Numbered from the stretch's first letter, positions 43,181 through 51,980 are shown. The stretch is DNA of 64,000 bases from Candidatus Aegiribacteria sp. MLS_C (GCA_002030045.1 LQBI01000013.1:124001-188000); one strand, 5' to 3'. Notes: generated from the letters alone by a model not told the origin. Translations and numbers: made by a program.

Positions 43181-44842
43181 TTACCTCTTCCCGAGTTCGC
43201 TGATCAGGAACCGTATCATGTCCCTGACGGAACTGTCCGGTATGGGACCCGGATTGTGACCAACGGCATTGTCCACCTGTTCGTCCACCCAGGTGGGATC
43301 GAATCCTCCGCCTCCGATGAGGCCCATGAGTTCCGCCCTCTGGTTCAGGAGCTTAACCAGTTCCACGTCCGATCGAAGGAGCTCGCTTCGGAAATCAGGA
43401 GCTATCTCCCTTGTACCCACCGCTTTCCGGTCTATCTTGCCGCTGGCTGTACGCGGAAGCCCGTGTACGAAGCTGATCAGCCTCGGTATCTTGTGCTCGT
43501 CAAGGTGTTCCCTGAGGAATGCCCTCATCTCCGCCACGCTGAGTTCCCTTCCCGGCCTCAGGACTACGTAGGCAGAGGGTATCTCTCCCCTGACGGGATG
43601 GTCCCTTCCCACTACGCAGGCGTCAACCACCGACGGGTGCTTCAGTATGGCCAGCTCGACCTCCAGGGGATAGACCTTCAGACCGGCTGCCTTTATCAGC
43701 CCGCCCCTCCTGCCCAGGAAAACAAGACGTCCCTCCTTCCGCCTGAATATGTCTCCGGTGCGGTACCAGCCGTCCCTGAAGGATTCCTCCGTCTGCGGCC
43801 TGTCACCCAGGTACCTGTCCACCACGCCTGGTCCGGAAATCCAGAGTTCACCGCTCCCATCCCCTTCTACGGTAACGCCTTCCACCTCCCTGAGCTCCAC
43901 GCTGTATCCATCGACCACCCTGTGGAACCCCTGTGTCCCGCTCCTTCCCACCAGACCGACTCCCGATGTCTCGGTACTACCCCAGACGGGCACAAGGTCA
44001 ACTCCCGTCCTCTCCAGGAAGATCTCCATGATTTCCTCGGAAACATGCATCCCTCCGGCCTCGGCCATACGCACCGATGACAGGTCCTGGTCCCCCCGTT
44101 TCCAGAGGTTCGATATGGTCATGAGCTGCGTGGGAAGGGCCATGACCACCGTCACGCCCTTGCGTGATATAACCCTCAGGAGGTCTCTCGGGTACCTGTG
44201 CTCGGTGAGCACGGTGGTCCCTCCGAGGAACAGACCGCGCATGAAGAGTTCGTGGGGATGGCCGTAGACGCCGAAGAGGGAAGTATGGACGTCCTTCTGC
44301 GAGAGACCGAGAGTACGGACCACGCCGGAGGTGTTCGCCAGGAGCTGGCCATGGGTGGTGGGCGCGATCTTCGCCTGTCCGGTGGAGGCGGAGGTGACGT
44401 TCAGGTAGAACTCCCTGCCGGCGACCACCTCCGGCAGCTTTTTCGGAGCGCCGGACCCCGACAGCACACTCCGGTCGAAGTACAGGGTGGTCTCGTCCTG
44501 CTGAGGACGGTAGCCGGGGTCCGTCGAGACCACAAGGCGGTCGGTCCACCGGCCGAAAGCCCGCTGCCTGTCCTGGGAAGGCCACAGGGGATTCAGAGCG
44601 ACGAACCGGGCGCCCAGCATCGCAACCCCGACGAAGATGCAGGGGAGCATGACCGTCTTGCCGCATACGGCCCCTATCACGTGCCCGGGACCGCCTCCCG
44701 CAGCTTCTATTCTGGAGGCTATCTCAAGCGAAGCCCTGAGCCAGTCGGCGTATGTCAGCTCCCCGCGGTCATCGGAAAGGGCTGTTGCGTGAGGTTTCTC
44801 TGCGGCCCATTCCGCCAGCAGCCCGTGTACCGATACCGGCAT
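43181..44842 (-). CDS. ANL-family acid-CoA ligase with chorismate-mutase-like C-terminal tail
   Basis: A 553-aa AMP-forming ligase. Motifs are NVTSASTGQAKIAPTTHGQ (P-loop), VWGSTETSGVGLVG, GWYRTGDIFRRKEGRLVFLG, IKAAGLKVYPLEVE and the catalytic-Lys region PRTASGKIDRKAV. ANL proteins usually stop about here, but about 75 residues follow: RSELLRSDVELVKLLNQRAE, then a helix with DEQVDNAVGHNPGPIPDSS and VRDMIRFLISELGKR. This copies the AroQ chorismate mutase helix pattern; Arg11 and Arg28 equivalents are present, but Lys39, Arg51 and Glu52 are not evident. It lies between an SPFH gene and DAHP synthase, so an aromatic acid substrate is an attractive guess. Confidence 0.85.
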   Translation of the reverse strand: MPVSVHGLLAEWAAEKPHATALSDDRGELTYADWLRASLEIASRIEAAGGGPGHVIGAVCGKTVMLPCIFVGVAMLGARFVALNPLWPSQDRQRAFGRWTDRLVVSTDPGYRPQQDETTLYFDRSVLSGSGAPKKLPEVVAGREFYLNVTSASTGQAKIAPTTHGQLLANTSGVVRTLGLSQKDVHTSLFGVYGHPHELFMRGLFLGGTTVLTEHRYPRDLLRVISRKGVTVVMALPTQLMTISNLWKRGDQDLSSVRMAEAGGMHVSEEIMEIFLERTGVDLVPVWGSTETSGVGLVGRSGTQGFHRVVDGYSVELREVEGVTVEGDGSGELWISGPGVVDRYLGDRPQTEESFRDGWYRTGDIFRRKEGRLVFLGRRGGLIKAAGLKVYPLEVELAILKHPSVVDACVVGRDHPVRGEIPSAYVVLRPGRELSVAEMRAFLREHLDEHKIPRLISFVHGLPRTASGKIDRKAVGTREIAPDFRSELLRSDVELVKLLNQRAELMGLIGGGGFDPTWVDEQVDNAVGHNPGPIPDSSVRDMIRFLISELGKR

Positions 44843-45970
44843 CTATTCCTGTTTCTCTCCGCACTCCGGGCAGAACTTGGAACCCGACGGGATCTCGGCG
44901 CCGCACTTCGAACACCTGGCCGCGACTCCCAGGGGCTTGCCGCATTCCGGACAGAACTTGGCCCCGGCACTCACCGAGGCGCCGCAGAACGGACACGTTG
45001 CTCCCAGGGGCTTGCCGCACTCAGGACAGAACTTGCCCTGGGGCACTGTCTTCCCGCAGGAGGGACAGACCACCATGGTCGCAGAGGCTCCCTGACCTGA
45101 ACCCTGTCCACCGGCGCCCATCGTCTGGCCCATCATGTTGGCCATGGTCATTCCCATGCCCAGTCCGGCTCCCATTCCGACTCCTGCTCCCGCCGCTCCG
45201 CCGCCGCCCTCGTTGGTTGCAGCGTCGCCCATGGCGGTGGCGGTCTTGAAGCGCATGTACTGGTTCATGTCCCCGAGGGCGCCCATGGCGCTCCTCTCGT
45301 CGATCCTGGCCTGCACCTCCTCCGGCGGGGTGATGGCCTGGACGTAGAAATCCACCAGCTGAATGCCGTACTTGCCGAAATCATCCCCAAGCCGGGACTT
45401 GGCCAGGGTCCCTATCTCGTCATAGTACTGGGCCAGGTCGAAGATGGTCTCCAGCGTCTCGCCGAGCAGGTCCGCCAGCCTGGAGATGATCATGCCCTTC
45501 AGGAAACCCTCGATCTCGTCCGTGGTGAACCTGCCCTCGGTGCCCACTATCTTGTTGATGAAAAGCTGGCTCTGTTCCACCTTCATGGAGAAGCTTCCGA
45601 AAGCTCTCAGCCGGACCATCGCCAGTTCCTTGTCCCTGAAGATGATGGGTTCCTTGGTGCCCCATTTCATGTCCGTGAAGGTCTTCCTGTTCACGTAGAA
45701 CACGGTAGCCCTGAAAGGGGAGTCCTTGCCGGAAAAGAGCGTGCTCACCAGGCCGGCCAGTATGGGTATGTTCTCCGTGGTGATGGTGTGCCTTCCGGGA
45801 CCAAGAACGTCCATCGCCTTGCCATCCCTGAAGAAGACCGCGTCCTGGTTCTCACTGACGACTACCTGGCTACCGAGGCGGAACTCTCCCGATCCTCCCT
45901 CGGGGACCCTGTGGACGATCTCCTTGCCGCTGTCGTCCATCCACTCGACTATCTCCATTTTCTTGAACAT
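44843..45970 (-). CDS. SPFH-domain protein with C-terminal double zinc ribbon (YdjI/virion-core type)
   Basis: A 375-aa protein of the bacterial SPFH family annotated as virion core protein or YdjI. The SPFH domain spans about residues 20-215 (VVVSENQDAVFFRDGKAMDV, LGPGRHTITTENIP, FYVQAITPPEEVQARIDER). A Gly/Met/Ala-rich linker follows (about 235-300), then zinc ribbons built from repeated CPSCGKTVPQGKFCPECGK-type units (four CxxC pairs or more). YdjI in Bacillus works at the membrane with PspA and zinc-ribbon partners; whether that holds here is inference. Downstream of a small helical protein and upstream of the ANL ligase. Confidence 0.85.
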   Translation of the reverse strand: MFKKMEIVEWMDDSGKEIVHRVPEGGSGEFRLGSQVVVSENQDAVFFRDGKAMDVLGPGRHTITTENIPILAGLVSTLFSGKDSPFRATVFYVNRKTFTDMKWGTKEPIIFRDKELAMVRLRAFGSFSMKVEQSQLFINKIVGTEGRFTTDEIEGFLKGMIISRLADLLGETLETIFDLAQYYDEIGTLAKSRLGDDFGKYGIQLVDFYVQAITPPEEVQARIDERSAMGALGDMNQYMRFKTATAMGDAATNEGGGGAAGAGVGMGAGLGMGMTMANMMGQTMGAGGQGSGQGASATMVVCPSCGKTVPQGKFCPECGKPLGATCPFCGASVSAGAKFCPECGKPLGVAARCSKCGAEIPSGSKFCPECGEKQE

Positions 45971-45991
45971 CGTCCGTCAACCTTCCATGAA

Positions 45992-46516
45992 CTAGTCGAC
46001 CGGCTGGTTCCTCTCCAGGTCGATCATGAGTTCGCTCCGCCGGGACATCTTCTTGCTGAACTCAACCAGTATGCCGACCATCTCGTCTATCGGGCCCCCG
46101 AGGTCGGAACCGGCCGCTGCGGCCGCCTGAAGGGTCTCCAGTGCCGCCTCGAGCCCTTCTATGTCCTCCACCAGGGCAATGTCGAAGGCGTAGAGGCTGT
46201 CCAGCTCGTCCTCGCGGACCTTGTGCATGTCGAACCAGCCCCTGTAACCCCTGGAAGCGAACCGGATCTCGTCGGTGACCCGCTCGAGCCTCTTCTGCAC
46301 CCGGTCGAAATCGTTGACCGCCCTGAGAGCCGAAGAGCCCTTCATTCCAGCCGGAATCTCGTCAAGGTCGGTCCTCAGTCTCTCCAGCCTGTCCACAAGC
46401 GTCATCCTGAACAGGTGGTCGTTGTCCCGCCTCTCCTCCTTGCTCTTGTACCCCTTGTAACCCGGTATGAGGCGAATCGCCTTCTCCAGGAAACTGAGTT
46501 CTCTTCCCTCGCTCAT
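45992..46516 (-). CDS. helical protein paired with the SPFH gene (unknown function)
   Basis: A 174-aa soluble, highly charged helical protein with coiled-coil character (LVDRLERLRTDLDEIPAGMK, FDRVQKRLERVTDEIRFAS, a heptad-like C-terminus SKKMSRRSELMIDLERNQP). No family is recognised. ATG at 46516 has AAAGGACGGAG upstream; an in-frame extension to 46585 is less likely. It is 21 nt before the SPFH gene, so they are probably co-expressed, with this protein as an adaptor. A TATACT -10 candidate lies upstream. Confidence 0.75.
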   Translation of the reverse strand: MSEGRELSFLEKAIRLIPGYKGYKSKEERRDNDHLFRMTLVDRLERLRTDLDEIPAGMKGSSALRAVNDFDRVQKRLERVTDEIRFASRGYRGWFDMHKVREDELDSLYAFDIALVEDIEGLEAALETLQAAAAAGSDLGGPIDEMVGILVEFSKKMSRRSELMIDLERNQPVD

Positions 46517-46617
46517 ACTCCGTCCTTTCTTCAGACCTGCGGCCGGGACACCGTCCCGACGTCCTTCTGTCCCGGTTTGAAACATAAGTATAACACTAAT
46601 GGCCTATGTCGATAAGG

Positions 46618-47622
46618 TCACGTTCCGCGAACCGACCTGATGTTCTGGAGGTGTCCCGAGTGTGTCGCGGCGAAGAGGTGCCTTCCCGTACCGTCATCCC
46701 TGCTTACGAAGTAGAGGTAGCCCCCTGTGGTGTCCGGGCTGCATGCGGCGCTTATGGAGGTCTGCCCGGGAGAGCAGATGGGCCCCGGCGGCAGTCCCTG
46801 GTTCAGGTAGGTGTTGTAGGGATGCTGGATCCTGAGGTCGCTGAAGAGGAGGACCTCCTTCACTTCCCCCAGGGCGTACTGGACCGTGGCGCAGCTCTCC
46901 AGCCTCATCCCTTGCCGCAGCCTGCCGAGGAAGACACCCGCCACAAGGGGTCTCTCCTCATCGACCCTGGCCTCCCGCTCCACCAGCGAGGCCAGTATGA
47001 CCGTCTCGTGGGCCGAGAGACCGGTTCCCGTGGAATCCGCCGCCAGTCTCTCGGGCCACCTTCCCCGGCCGGTCTCGACGATCCTGGCAAGGACCTCAAC
47101 GGCACCCAGAGTGTCGGCGAACTCGTAGGTCTCCGGGTAGAGGTACCCTTCCAGGCAGGGTATACCGAGTCCGGCAAGGAAGGCCGAATCCCCGGCGAGG
47201 CTGTCCAGCCTCTCGAGGGGGAGTTCGGTGGAGGACGCTATGACCTCGAGGGATCGATGGAGTTCCAGCCCCGGAGCCAGGGTGACCCAGCTGGTTGCCA
47301 CCGGAATGACTTCGCCGCCGGCGAGGACCCCCAGTATCGAGTCAGGAGACATGCCGTCGGTGAGCAGGTATCTGCCCGCCTGCAGGGACGGCCTCCCGTC
47401 CATTCCGGAATACCTCCAGAGGAAATAGTAGCGGCATCTGACCAGGCCGGAATCGGCCAGGGCTCCGGCGATCCTCCTCGCCCCCCATCCCACCTCGACG
47501 GTGAATTCGCGAGTGAGACCCCTTCCGGGCGGGCGGCTGCACCAGTAGAAAAGGGCAGCGAAACCGGCTGCCAGGAGCAGCAGGGCGATGGAAAGGGCGC
47601 GGACCGCGGTCCTCCTTCTCAC
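46618..47622 (-). CDS. mltG: endolytic murein transglycosylase MltG
   Basis: Inner-membrane enzyme that cleaves nascent peptidoglycan strands. 334 aa: a short cytoplasmic end and one transmembrane helix (ALSIALLLLAAGFAALFYW), a LysM-like domain, then the YceG fold with LEGYLYPETYEF, catalytic Glu in ILASLVEREARVDEER, and QHPYNTYLNQGLPPGPICSP. GTG start overlapping the ruvX stop (GTGA). Confidence 0.94.
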   Translation of the reverse strand: MRRRTAVRALSIALLLLAAGFAALFYWCSRPPGRGLTREFTVEVGWGARRIAGALADSGLVRCRYYFLWRYSGMDGRPSLQAGRYLLTDGMSPDSILGVLAGGEVIPVATSWVTLAPGLELHRSLEVIASSTELPLERLDSLAGDSAFLAGLGIPCLEGYLYPETYEFADTLGAVEVLARIVETGRGRWPERLAADSTGTGLSAHETVILASLVEREARVDEERPLVAGVFLGRLRQGMRLESCATVQYALGEVKEVLLFSDLRIQHPYNTYLNQGLPPGPICSPGQTSISAACSPDTTGGYLYFVSRDDGTGRHLFAATHSGHLQNIRSVRGT

Positions 47623-48041
47623 GGCAACCCCAGATACCTCTTCAGTATGACCATGGCGGCCATGGAATCCAGCCGTCCATCATAGTGTCCCATTCCATTC
47701 CCGTAACCCCGCCGGTTCCTGATTCCCGGGTTTCCGGAAGCGTCCGATGCCTCTTCCGAAGAGCCGACCTCGCTCACCGTTTCTACTTCGAAACCCCTCT
47801 CCCTGAGGTGCCCGGCGAGCCCCTCCACTTCACGACTGAGTTCGGTCGGTCTTCCCGAGGCGGACAGCGGGAGCCCGAGAACCACCGTGACCGGTCCGGC
47901 CTCCTCCTCCATGGAGAGGAGCCTGCCGGCTATCCGGTCCCAGCTGGAATCCAGCAGCGGCTCCCGGGGCATGACCACTCCGTTCAGGCATACCGCGAAA
48001 CCGGTCCTGCTCCTGCCGTAGTCAACGCCCACGTGCATCAT
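47619..48041 (-). CDS. ruvX: RuvX/YqgF-family putative Holliday junction resolvase
   Basis: A 140-aa RNase H-fold protein; family members process pre-16S rRNA and may cleave junctions. Motifs are HVGVDYGRSRTGFAV (first Asp), VVLGLPLSASGRPTE and the C-terminal DGRLDSMAAMVIL. ATG at 48041 is chosen, 1 nt after the upstream stop with GGAGGG about 10 nt before. The 45-residue stretch before DGRLDS is Gly/Asn-rich and less conserved than usual. Gene order ABC exporter-ruvX-mltG resembles the common ruvX-mltG pairing. Confidence 0.85.
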   Translation of the reverse strand: MMHVGVDYGRSRTGFAVCLNGVVMPREPLLDSSWDRIAGRLLSMEEEAGPVTVVLGLPLSASGRPTELSREVEGLAGHLRERGFEVETVSEVGSSEEASDASGNPGIRNRRGYGNGMGHYDGRLDSMAAMVILKRYLGLP

Positions 48042-48042
48042 C

Positions 48043-49716
48043 TCAGAAATCCCTCCCGGCAAGGCTCCTGTAGCCTGTCCTCACGAATATAAGCGAGACG
48101 GCGGTGGTCAGCCCCAGCAGAAGCAGCATGGAGTTCCTCATCATTTCCTGCAGCGCGCCGACAGACTGCGAGGATGCGAAGGCCCCGCGGAGGGCCATTC
48201 CCAGAACCGTTACGGATACGAGTACGTAGCCCATGGAGGCGAAAGCGGCTATTATTCCACCGTGGCTGCTGGCTATGCTGGCGGCGCTGCCCTTATCGAA
48301 CCTCGGGAATACCGCTCCCAGCCCGGTGTTGATGCTCACCAGCGCAACGCACATCATGGTCAGGGAAGCGGTGGAGATGGTTACCAGAAGCCATCCGGCC
48401 CCTATCTTCAGGGTGGACCAGATGCCTACTCCAACTATGAACGGTTCGATGAAGAGGAATGCTTCGGCCCATTTGCTCCCGAGAAGCAGCCTTCGGCCCC
48501 GAGGAAGCTGCAGTATGTAGCTGAGACCGGGTCCCTCCAGGCTGATTGCGGGAAAGGTGAAACGGACCAGAAGGGTTGCGGTCACGAAGCAGCTGAAGGA
48601 GAAATTCAGGTATACCAGTATCATGCGCCAGAAATCATGTCTCACGTTGGTTGGAAAGCGGTCTATGTTCATTGCGTAGACGAGGAAGAGCCCGGTGAGC
48701 AGCAGGAGCTGGCTCCACTGGACCGGGTCCCTCATGAAGAGGAGCAGGTCCTTGCTCAGCATTGACCTGAACCGGCCCCCCGACCTGAGCAGGAACCGGC
48801 TTCCCCTCCTCCGCGAAGAGGCGGTGCTGACGGTCGAATACATCCTCCTGAAACCGGTGCAGAGCAGGACGCAGGAGGCTGCGGCGGCGGCGGAAGCCTC
48901 GAGGAGCAGCAGGCCGAGGCCTTCCAGTCCGCCGAGGGTATCCCCCGTGTCCAGGGAGATGATGATGTTCGAGAAGAGGCTGTGGGGCCACAGTCTCCCG
49001 CCGGCCACAGGGAGGTCGGCAACGAACCTCTGAAGGGCGTCCAGGGCAGTGTTCTCCTCTGCCACTATGCCGGAAGGGTCGGAATTCTGAAGGATGAGCA
49101 GCAGTCCGGCGCCCATCAGCAGGCCCAGAAGACCGGCTGTCCTCCAGACCCCGCCGCTGCGTCTGCCCAGCCTTATGGATAGGGCCAGCAGCAGGGTTCC
49201 GGAAGAAAGCCAGGTGAGCATCAGCAGGGGAAAGGAGAGAAGGGCGGCGGCCGTGGCCAGCGCACCAACTTCCAGCGACACGCAGAAGGCCAGCACTATG
49301 GGCAATCCAAGCAGGAGAATCGCCCAGCCGGCGTTGAACCAGCTCTCCAGGCCCCTGTATAGGGCGGTGAACCTGTCCCTGACGGGAAGGCTGAGCAGGA
49401 ACGAGGTCTCCCAGGACCTGAACACCACGGATACCCCGCTTATGAAGGAGGAGATGCCGATGAACACACCCAGGGTCATGAAGGTCATGGACATGAGCCT
49501 GCGCGCCAGGGCGACTCCGAAGCCGGTGAATGTCTCCTCGAGACCGTATATGTAGCCGAAGAGGAAACGGAAGAGCATGTACATCCCGGGCACGAGCACG
49601 GCCATGGTCAGGGCACCGGCTATCAGCCTGAGCCTGTTGCCGGTCCATTCCGAGACCACGGCCCCCCTCAGGGAGGCCGTCTTCATGCGAACCAGTACCA
49701 TCAGTTTTTTCAGCAT
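48043..49716 (-). CDS. polytopic ABC exporter-like membrane protein
   Basis: A 557-aa membrane protein with about 12 hydrophobic segments arranged as two similar halves. It resembles the putative ABC exporter/ABC-2 permease family (FRSWETSFLLSLPVRDRFTAL, MLSKDLLLFMRDPVQWSQLL, YILQLPRGRRLLLGSKWAEA). No ATPase gene is adjacent. No ribosome site precedes the ATG; a promoter (TTGGCC-17-TATCTT) ends 6 nt before it, so the message may be leaderless. The substrate is unknown. Confidence 0.75.
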   Translation of the reverse strand: MLKKLMVLVRMKTASLRGAVVSEWTGNRLRLIAGALTMAVLVPGMYMLFRFLFGYIYGLEETFTGFGVALARRLMSMTFMTLGVFIGISSFISGVSVVFRSWETSFLLSLPVRDRFTALYRGLESWFNAGWAILLLGLPIVLAFCVSLEVGALATAAALLSFPLLMLTWLSSGTLLLALSIRLGRRSGGVWRTAGLLGLLMGAGLLLILQNSDPSGIVAEENTALDALQRFVADLPVAGGRLWPHSLFSNIIISLDTGDTLGGLEGLGLLLLEASAAAAASCVLLCTGFRRMYSTVSTASSRRRGSRFLLRSGGRFRSMLSKDLLLFMRDPVQWSQLLLLTGLFLVYAMNIDRFPTNVRHDFWRMILVYLNFSFSCFVTATLLVRFTFPAISLEGPGLSYILQLPRGRRLLLGSKWAEAFLFIEPFIVGVGIWSTLKIGAGWLLVTISTASLTMMCVALVSINTGLGAVFPRFDKGSAASIASSHGGIIAAFASMGYVLVSVTVLGMALRGAFASSQSVGALQEMMRNSMLLLLGLTTAVSLIFVRTGYRSLAGRDF

Positions 49717-49722
49717 GGGTGG

Positions 49723-49751
49723 AAGATACTAACTGATCCGGTGACGGCCAA
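49723..49751 (-). promoter_or_regulatory. promoter placing the transcript start at the ABC exporter ATG
   Basis: On the minus strand TTGGCC (49751-49746), 17 bp, TATCTT (49728-49723), then CCACCC and the ATG at 49716. The predicted start site falls on or next to the initiation codon. Confidence 0.45.
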
Positions 49752-49840
49752 AAAACTGCTCGATGAAAGCCAGAAACTATTTCCGGTTACGGCCGGAGAC
49801 CGGGACCTCGAAGATGACGAGGGCGCGTCCGGCAGGGATG

Positions 49841-49869
49841 TTGGCACGATACAGGACCATCCTTAGATT
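49841..49869 (+). promoter_or_regulatory. promoter of small zinc-ribbon membrane gene
   Basis: TTGGCA (49841-49846), exactly 17 bp, then TAGATT (49864-49869), about 25 nt upstream of the ATG at 49894. A GAAAGGAG ribosome site follows. Confidence 0.5.
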
Positions 49870-49893
49870 ACGGAGATTCGAAAGGAGCCGCCT

Positions 49894-50265
49894 ATGAGAT
49901 GTCCCAACTGCGGTGCCCAGATGGGCACCCTCAAGGGCGATGAGTACAGGTGCGACTACTGCATGTCGACCTTTCACCGCAGCGAGCTGGACCCTGTCCG
50001 AGGCAGGAGGGAGGCGACGAAGGATGAGGGAACGGAGGAGGAACAGGTGGTGAGGGAGGTCCACCACCACTATTTCCATGATGAAAAGCCCGACAGGCTG
50101 TCCGCGGGTCTCGGCTGCCTGATATTCCTCTTCTTTCCCCTGGGCTGGATAATCTACTTCCTTTACCGCGATTCGTCTCCCGGGAAGGCCAGGACGGCCA
50201 TGATCATAGCCGCGGTCATGACGGTGCTGTTCCTGGCGGGGATAGCTGGCGTCGGCGGCCGCTAG
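49894..50265 (+). CDS. small zinc-ribbon membrane protein
   Basis: A 123-aa protein with an N-terminal zinc ribbon (MRCPNCGAQM, then YRCDYCMSTF), a charged linker (TEEEQVVREVHHHYFHDEK) and two closely spaced hydrophobic helices (LGCLIFLFFPLGWIIYFLY and AMIIAAVMTVLFLAGIAGV). The layout resembles the cassette at 2988-5426, although the gene stands apart. Function unknown. Confidence 0.75.
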   Translation: MRCPNCGAQMGTLKGDEYRCDYCMSTFHRSELDPVRGRREATKDEGTEEEQVVREVHHHYFHDEKPDRLSAGLGCLIFLFFPLGWIIYFLYRDSSPGKARTAMIIAAVMTVLFLAGIAGVGGR

Positions 50266-50272
50266 GATCGGA

Positions 50273-50413
50273 GTGACTATCTGGCCGGACACGGAAGGTA
50301 CGGAGGGTGAGGGCACCGTGTTCTTCCTCGAACCCGCGGCGCGGACCGTCAAGGATGTCGCGATGTACTGGGTGGACCCGGTGGATACCCCGCGCATCCC
50401 GGTCAACGGCTGA
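50273..50413 (+). CDS. small ORF or gene remnant (46 aa)
   Basis: GTG-started frame between the zinc-ribbon gene and the membrane glycosyltransferase-like gene. The peptide (GEGTVFFLEPAARTVKDVAM, ending PRIPVNG) looks like the beta-rich end of a larger protein. Its codons (GCG, CGG, CGC, GAT) differ from the AGG/GGA-rich neighbours. No convincing ribosome site. It may be a remnant, a true small protein or chance; low confidence. Confidence 0.25.
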   Translation: MTIWPDTEGTEGEGTVFFLEPAARTVKDVAMYWVDPVDTPRIPVNG

Positions 50414-50426
50414 AGGGAAGGTATCC

Positions 50427-51980
50427 GTGGGATCAGGGCATTCCCGGGACGCTGCTGGATACTGCGGTCGCCTTTCGGTCGCCATCGCTCTCCTGGCAAG
50501 GATGGCCCATTTCACAGGCTACCTTGCCGGTTCCAGGACGGCGCTCTACTACTGGCCGGTACTGGCGTGCAGGAAGTTCGAGGCCGCCGCCGAGGCCATT
50601 CTTCAGGGTTCAGCACCCTCAGGTCCCTTCGTATACGCCAGTCCCCTTTACCGGTACCTGATCCTTCCCGCCTACGCCGCCGGCGCAGGCAGGACCGTCC
50701 TCTTCGTCATCCAGTCCCTAATGGGCGTCCTCACCGCCTGGCTCCTCTTCCGCCTCTGCCTCAGGGCGGGAGCCGGGCCCCGCTCATCCCTGGCCGCCTC
50801 GGCACTCTGGTCGCTGTACCCTCCGGTGGTGTTCTACGAACTCACGGTACTTCCTGTTGCAGTCCTCACGCTTCTTCTGACCTCCTTCACCCTCATGCTT
50901 GCCAGAAGTGGGGGGGGCGGCTGGAGGGCCGGAGCGGCCGGTCTTCTGGCAGGGCTCTCGGCGGGGCTCCGTCCGCCCTTCACGGCGGTCATGACGGTCC
51001 CGTTCTTCAGATGGGCCAGGGGGAGGGAATGGCTCGGCATGGCGGCCGCTGCGGGTTCCTTCATGCTTCCGCTGCTCTTCATCTCCTATGAGCACTCGGT
51101 TGCCGGAGGCGGTTTCTACCCCTTTCCCAGGTCCACCGGAATCAACCTGGTGCTGGGTCACAGTTCCGAATCGACCGGTTACGGTCCTCCAATACCCTCG
51201 ATGGGCCTGGTGGAGACCGGCCGTGGCGACATACACGACGTGGCAGCCTCGGTGGCGGCCGACAGCGGTCACGGTGACCCGGCATCCGCCGACGCCTTCT
51301 GGACCCGAAAAGCCCTGTCCTGGGTACTTCATCATCCTGCGGAGGAGCTGAGGCTCCTGTCTGTGAAGATGGGGGGATTCTTCGGATGGAGGGGTTTCGA
51401 CAGCTACTACGACATGGGAAGGGTGAGGAGGTTCAATCCTGTTCTTTCCTTTTTTCCTGTAAACAGGTGGGCGCCCGTCCTTCTCTTCCTGGTGGGTCTT
51501 CTTCCCTTCTGCATTCGCGGCAGGCACAGGGCGCTGATCCTGGCGCCGGTGGCGGCGGCCCTGGCCTCGACACTGCTTTTCGTACATTCTGAGAGGTACT
51601 TCCTTCCGGTGCTCCCCATGATGATGGCATCCGGCGTCTCGGGTCTGACGGTGCTCGTGGGCAACTTCCACGGCAGACGAGTTGCATGGGCGGCGGCGGG
51701 TGCCGCCGGGCTTATCCTGGCCGTGCCCGCACTGCTCCATCCGGTACCCGGGGTCCCTGAGCCCCTCTTCGTGGGCTCGCTGGCCGTTCGCGCCTACCAT
51801 ATGGAGGACTGGGACCTGGCCCTGGAACTCTTCGAGAGGTCCGCCCTGCTGTCCCCCTACGGCAGTGTCCCTTGGGTGCAGGGACACAGGGAGGCGGCCA
51901 GGATAGCCGGAGCACTGGGTCTCGCGGACAGGGCCGAGCAGCACCTGCTGATGCTGCGGGGAGCGGGTCTTCCCCCCTAG
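50427..51980 (+). CDS. integral membrane glycosyltransferase-like protein (GT-C type)
   Basis: About 517 aa with 9-11 hydrophobic segments and a soluble C-terminus. The GTG at 50427 follows GAAGGGAAGG and is preferred over the Arg-rich extension from 50307. Features fit GT-C/ArnT-like lipid-linked sugar transferases: a first periplasmic loop with YASPLYRYLILPAYA, SLYPPVVFYELTVLP, and a late helix bundle with FVHSERYFLPVLPMM. The C-terminal roughly 55 residues (DWDLALELFERSALLSPYGS) look like one TPR unit. No exact substrate can be named. Confidence 0.75.
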   Translation: MGSGHSRDAAGYCGRLSVAIALLARMAHFTGYLAGSRTALYYWPVLACRKFEAAAEAILQGSAPSGPFVYASPLYRYLILPAYAAGAGRTVLFVIQSLMGVLTAWLLFRLCLRAGAGPRSSLAASALWSLYPPVVFYELTVLPVAVLTLLLTSFTLMLARSGGGGWRAGAAGLLAGLSAGLRPPFTAVMTVPFFRWARGREWLGMAAAAGSFMLPLLFISYEHSVAGGGFYPFPRSTGINLVLGHSSESTGYGPPIPSMGLVETGRGDIHDVAASVAADSGHGDPASADAFWTRKALSWVLHHPAEELRLLSVKMGGFFGWRGFDSYYDMGRVRRFNPVLSFFPVNRWAPVLLFLVGLLPFCIRGRHRALILAPVAAALASTLLFVHSERYFLPVLPMMMASGVSGLTVLVGNFHGRRVAWAAAGAAGLILAVPALLHPVPGVPEPLFVGSLAVRAYHMEDWDLALELFERSALLSPYGSVPWVQGHREAARIAGALGLADRAEQHLLMLRGAGLPP

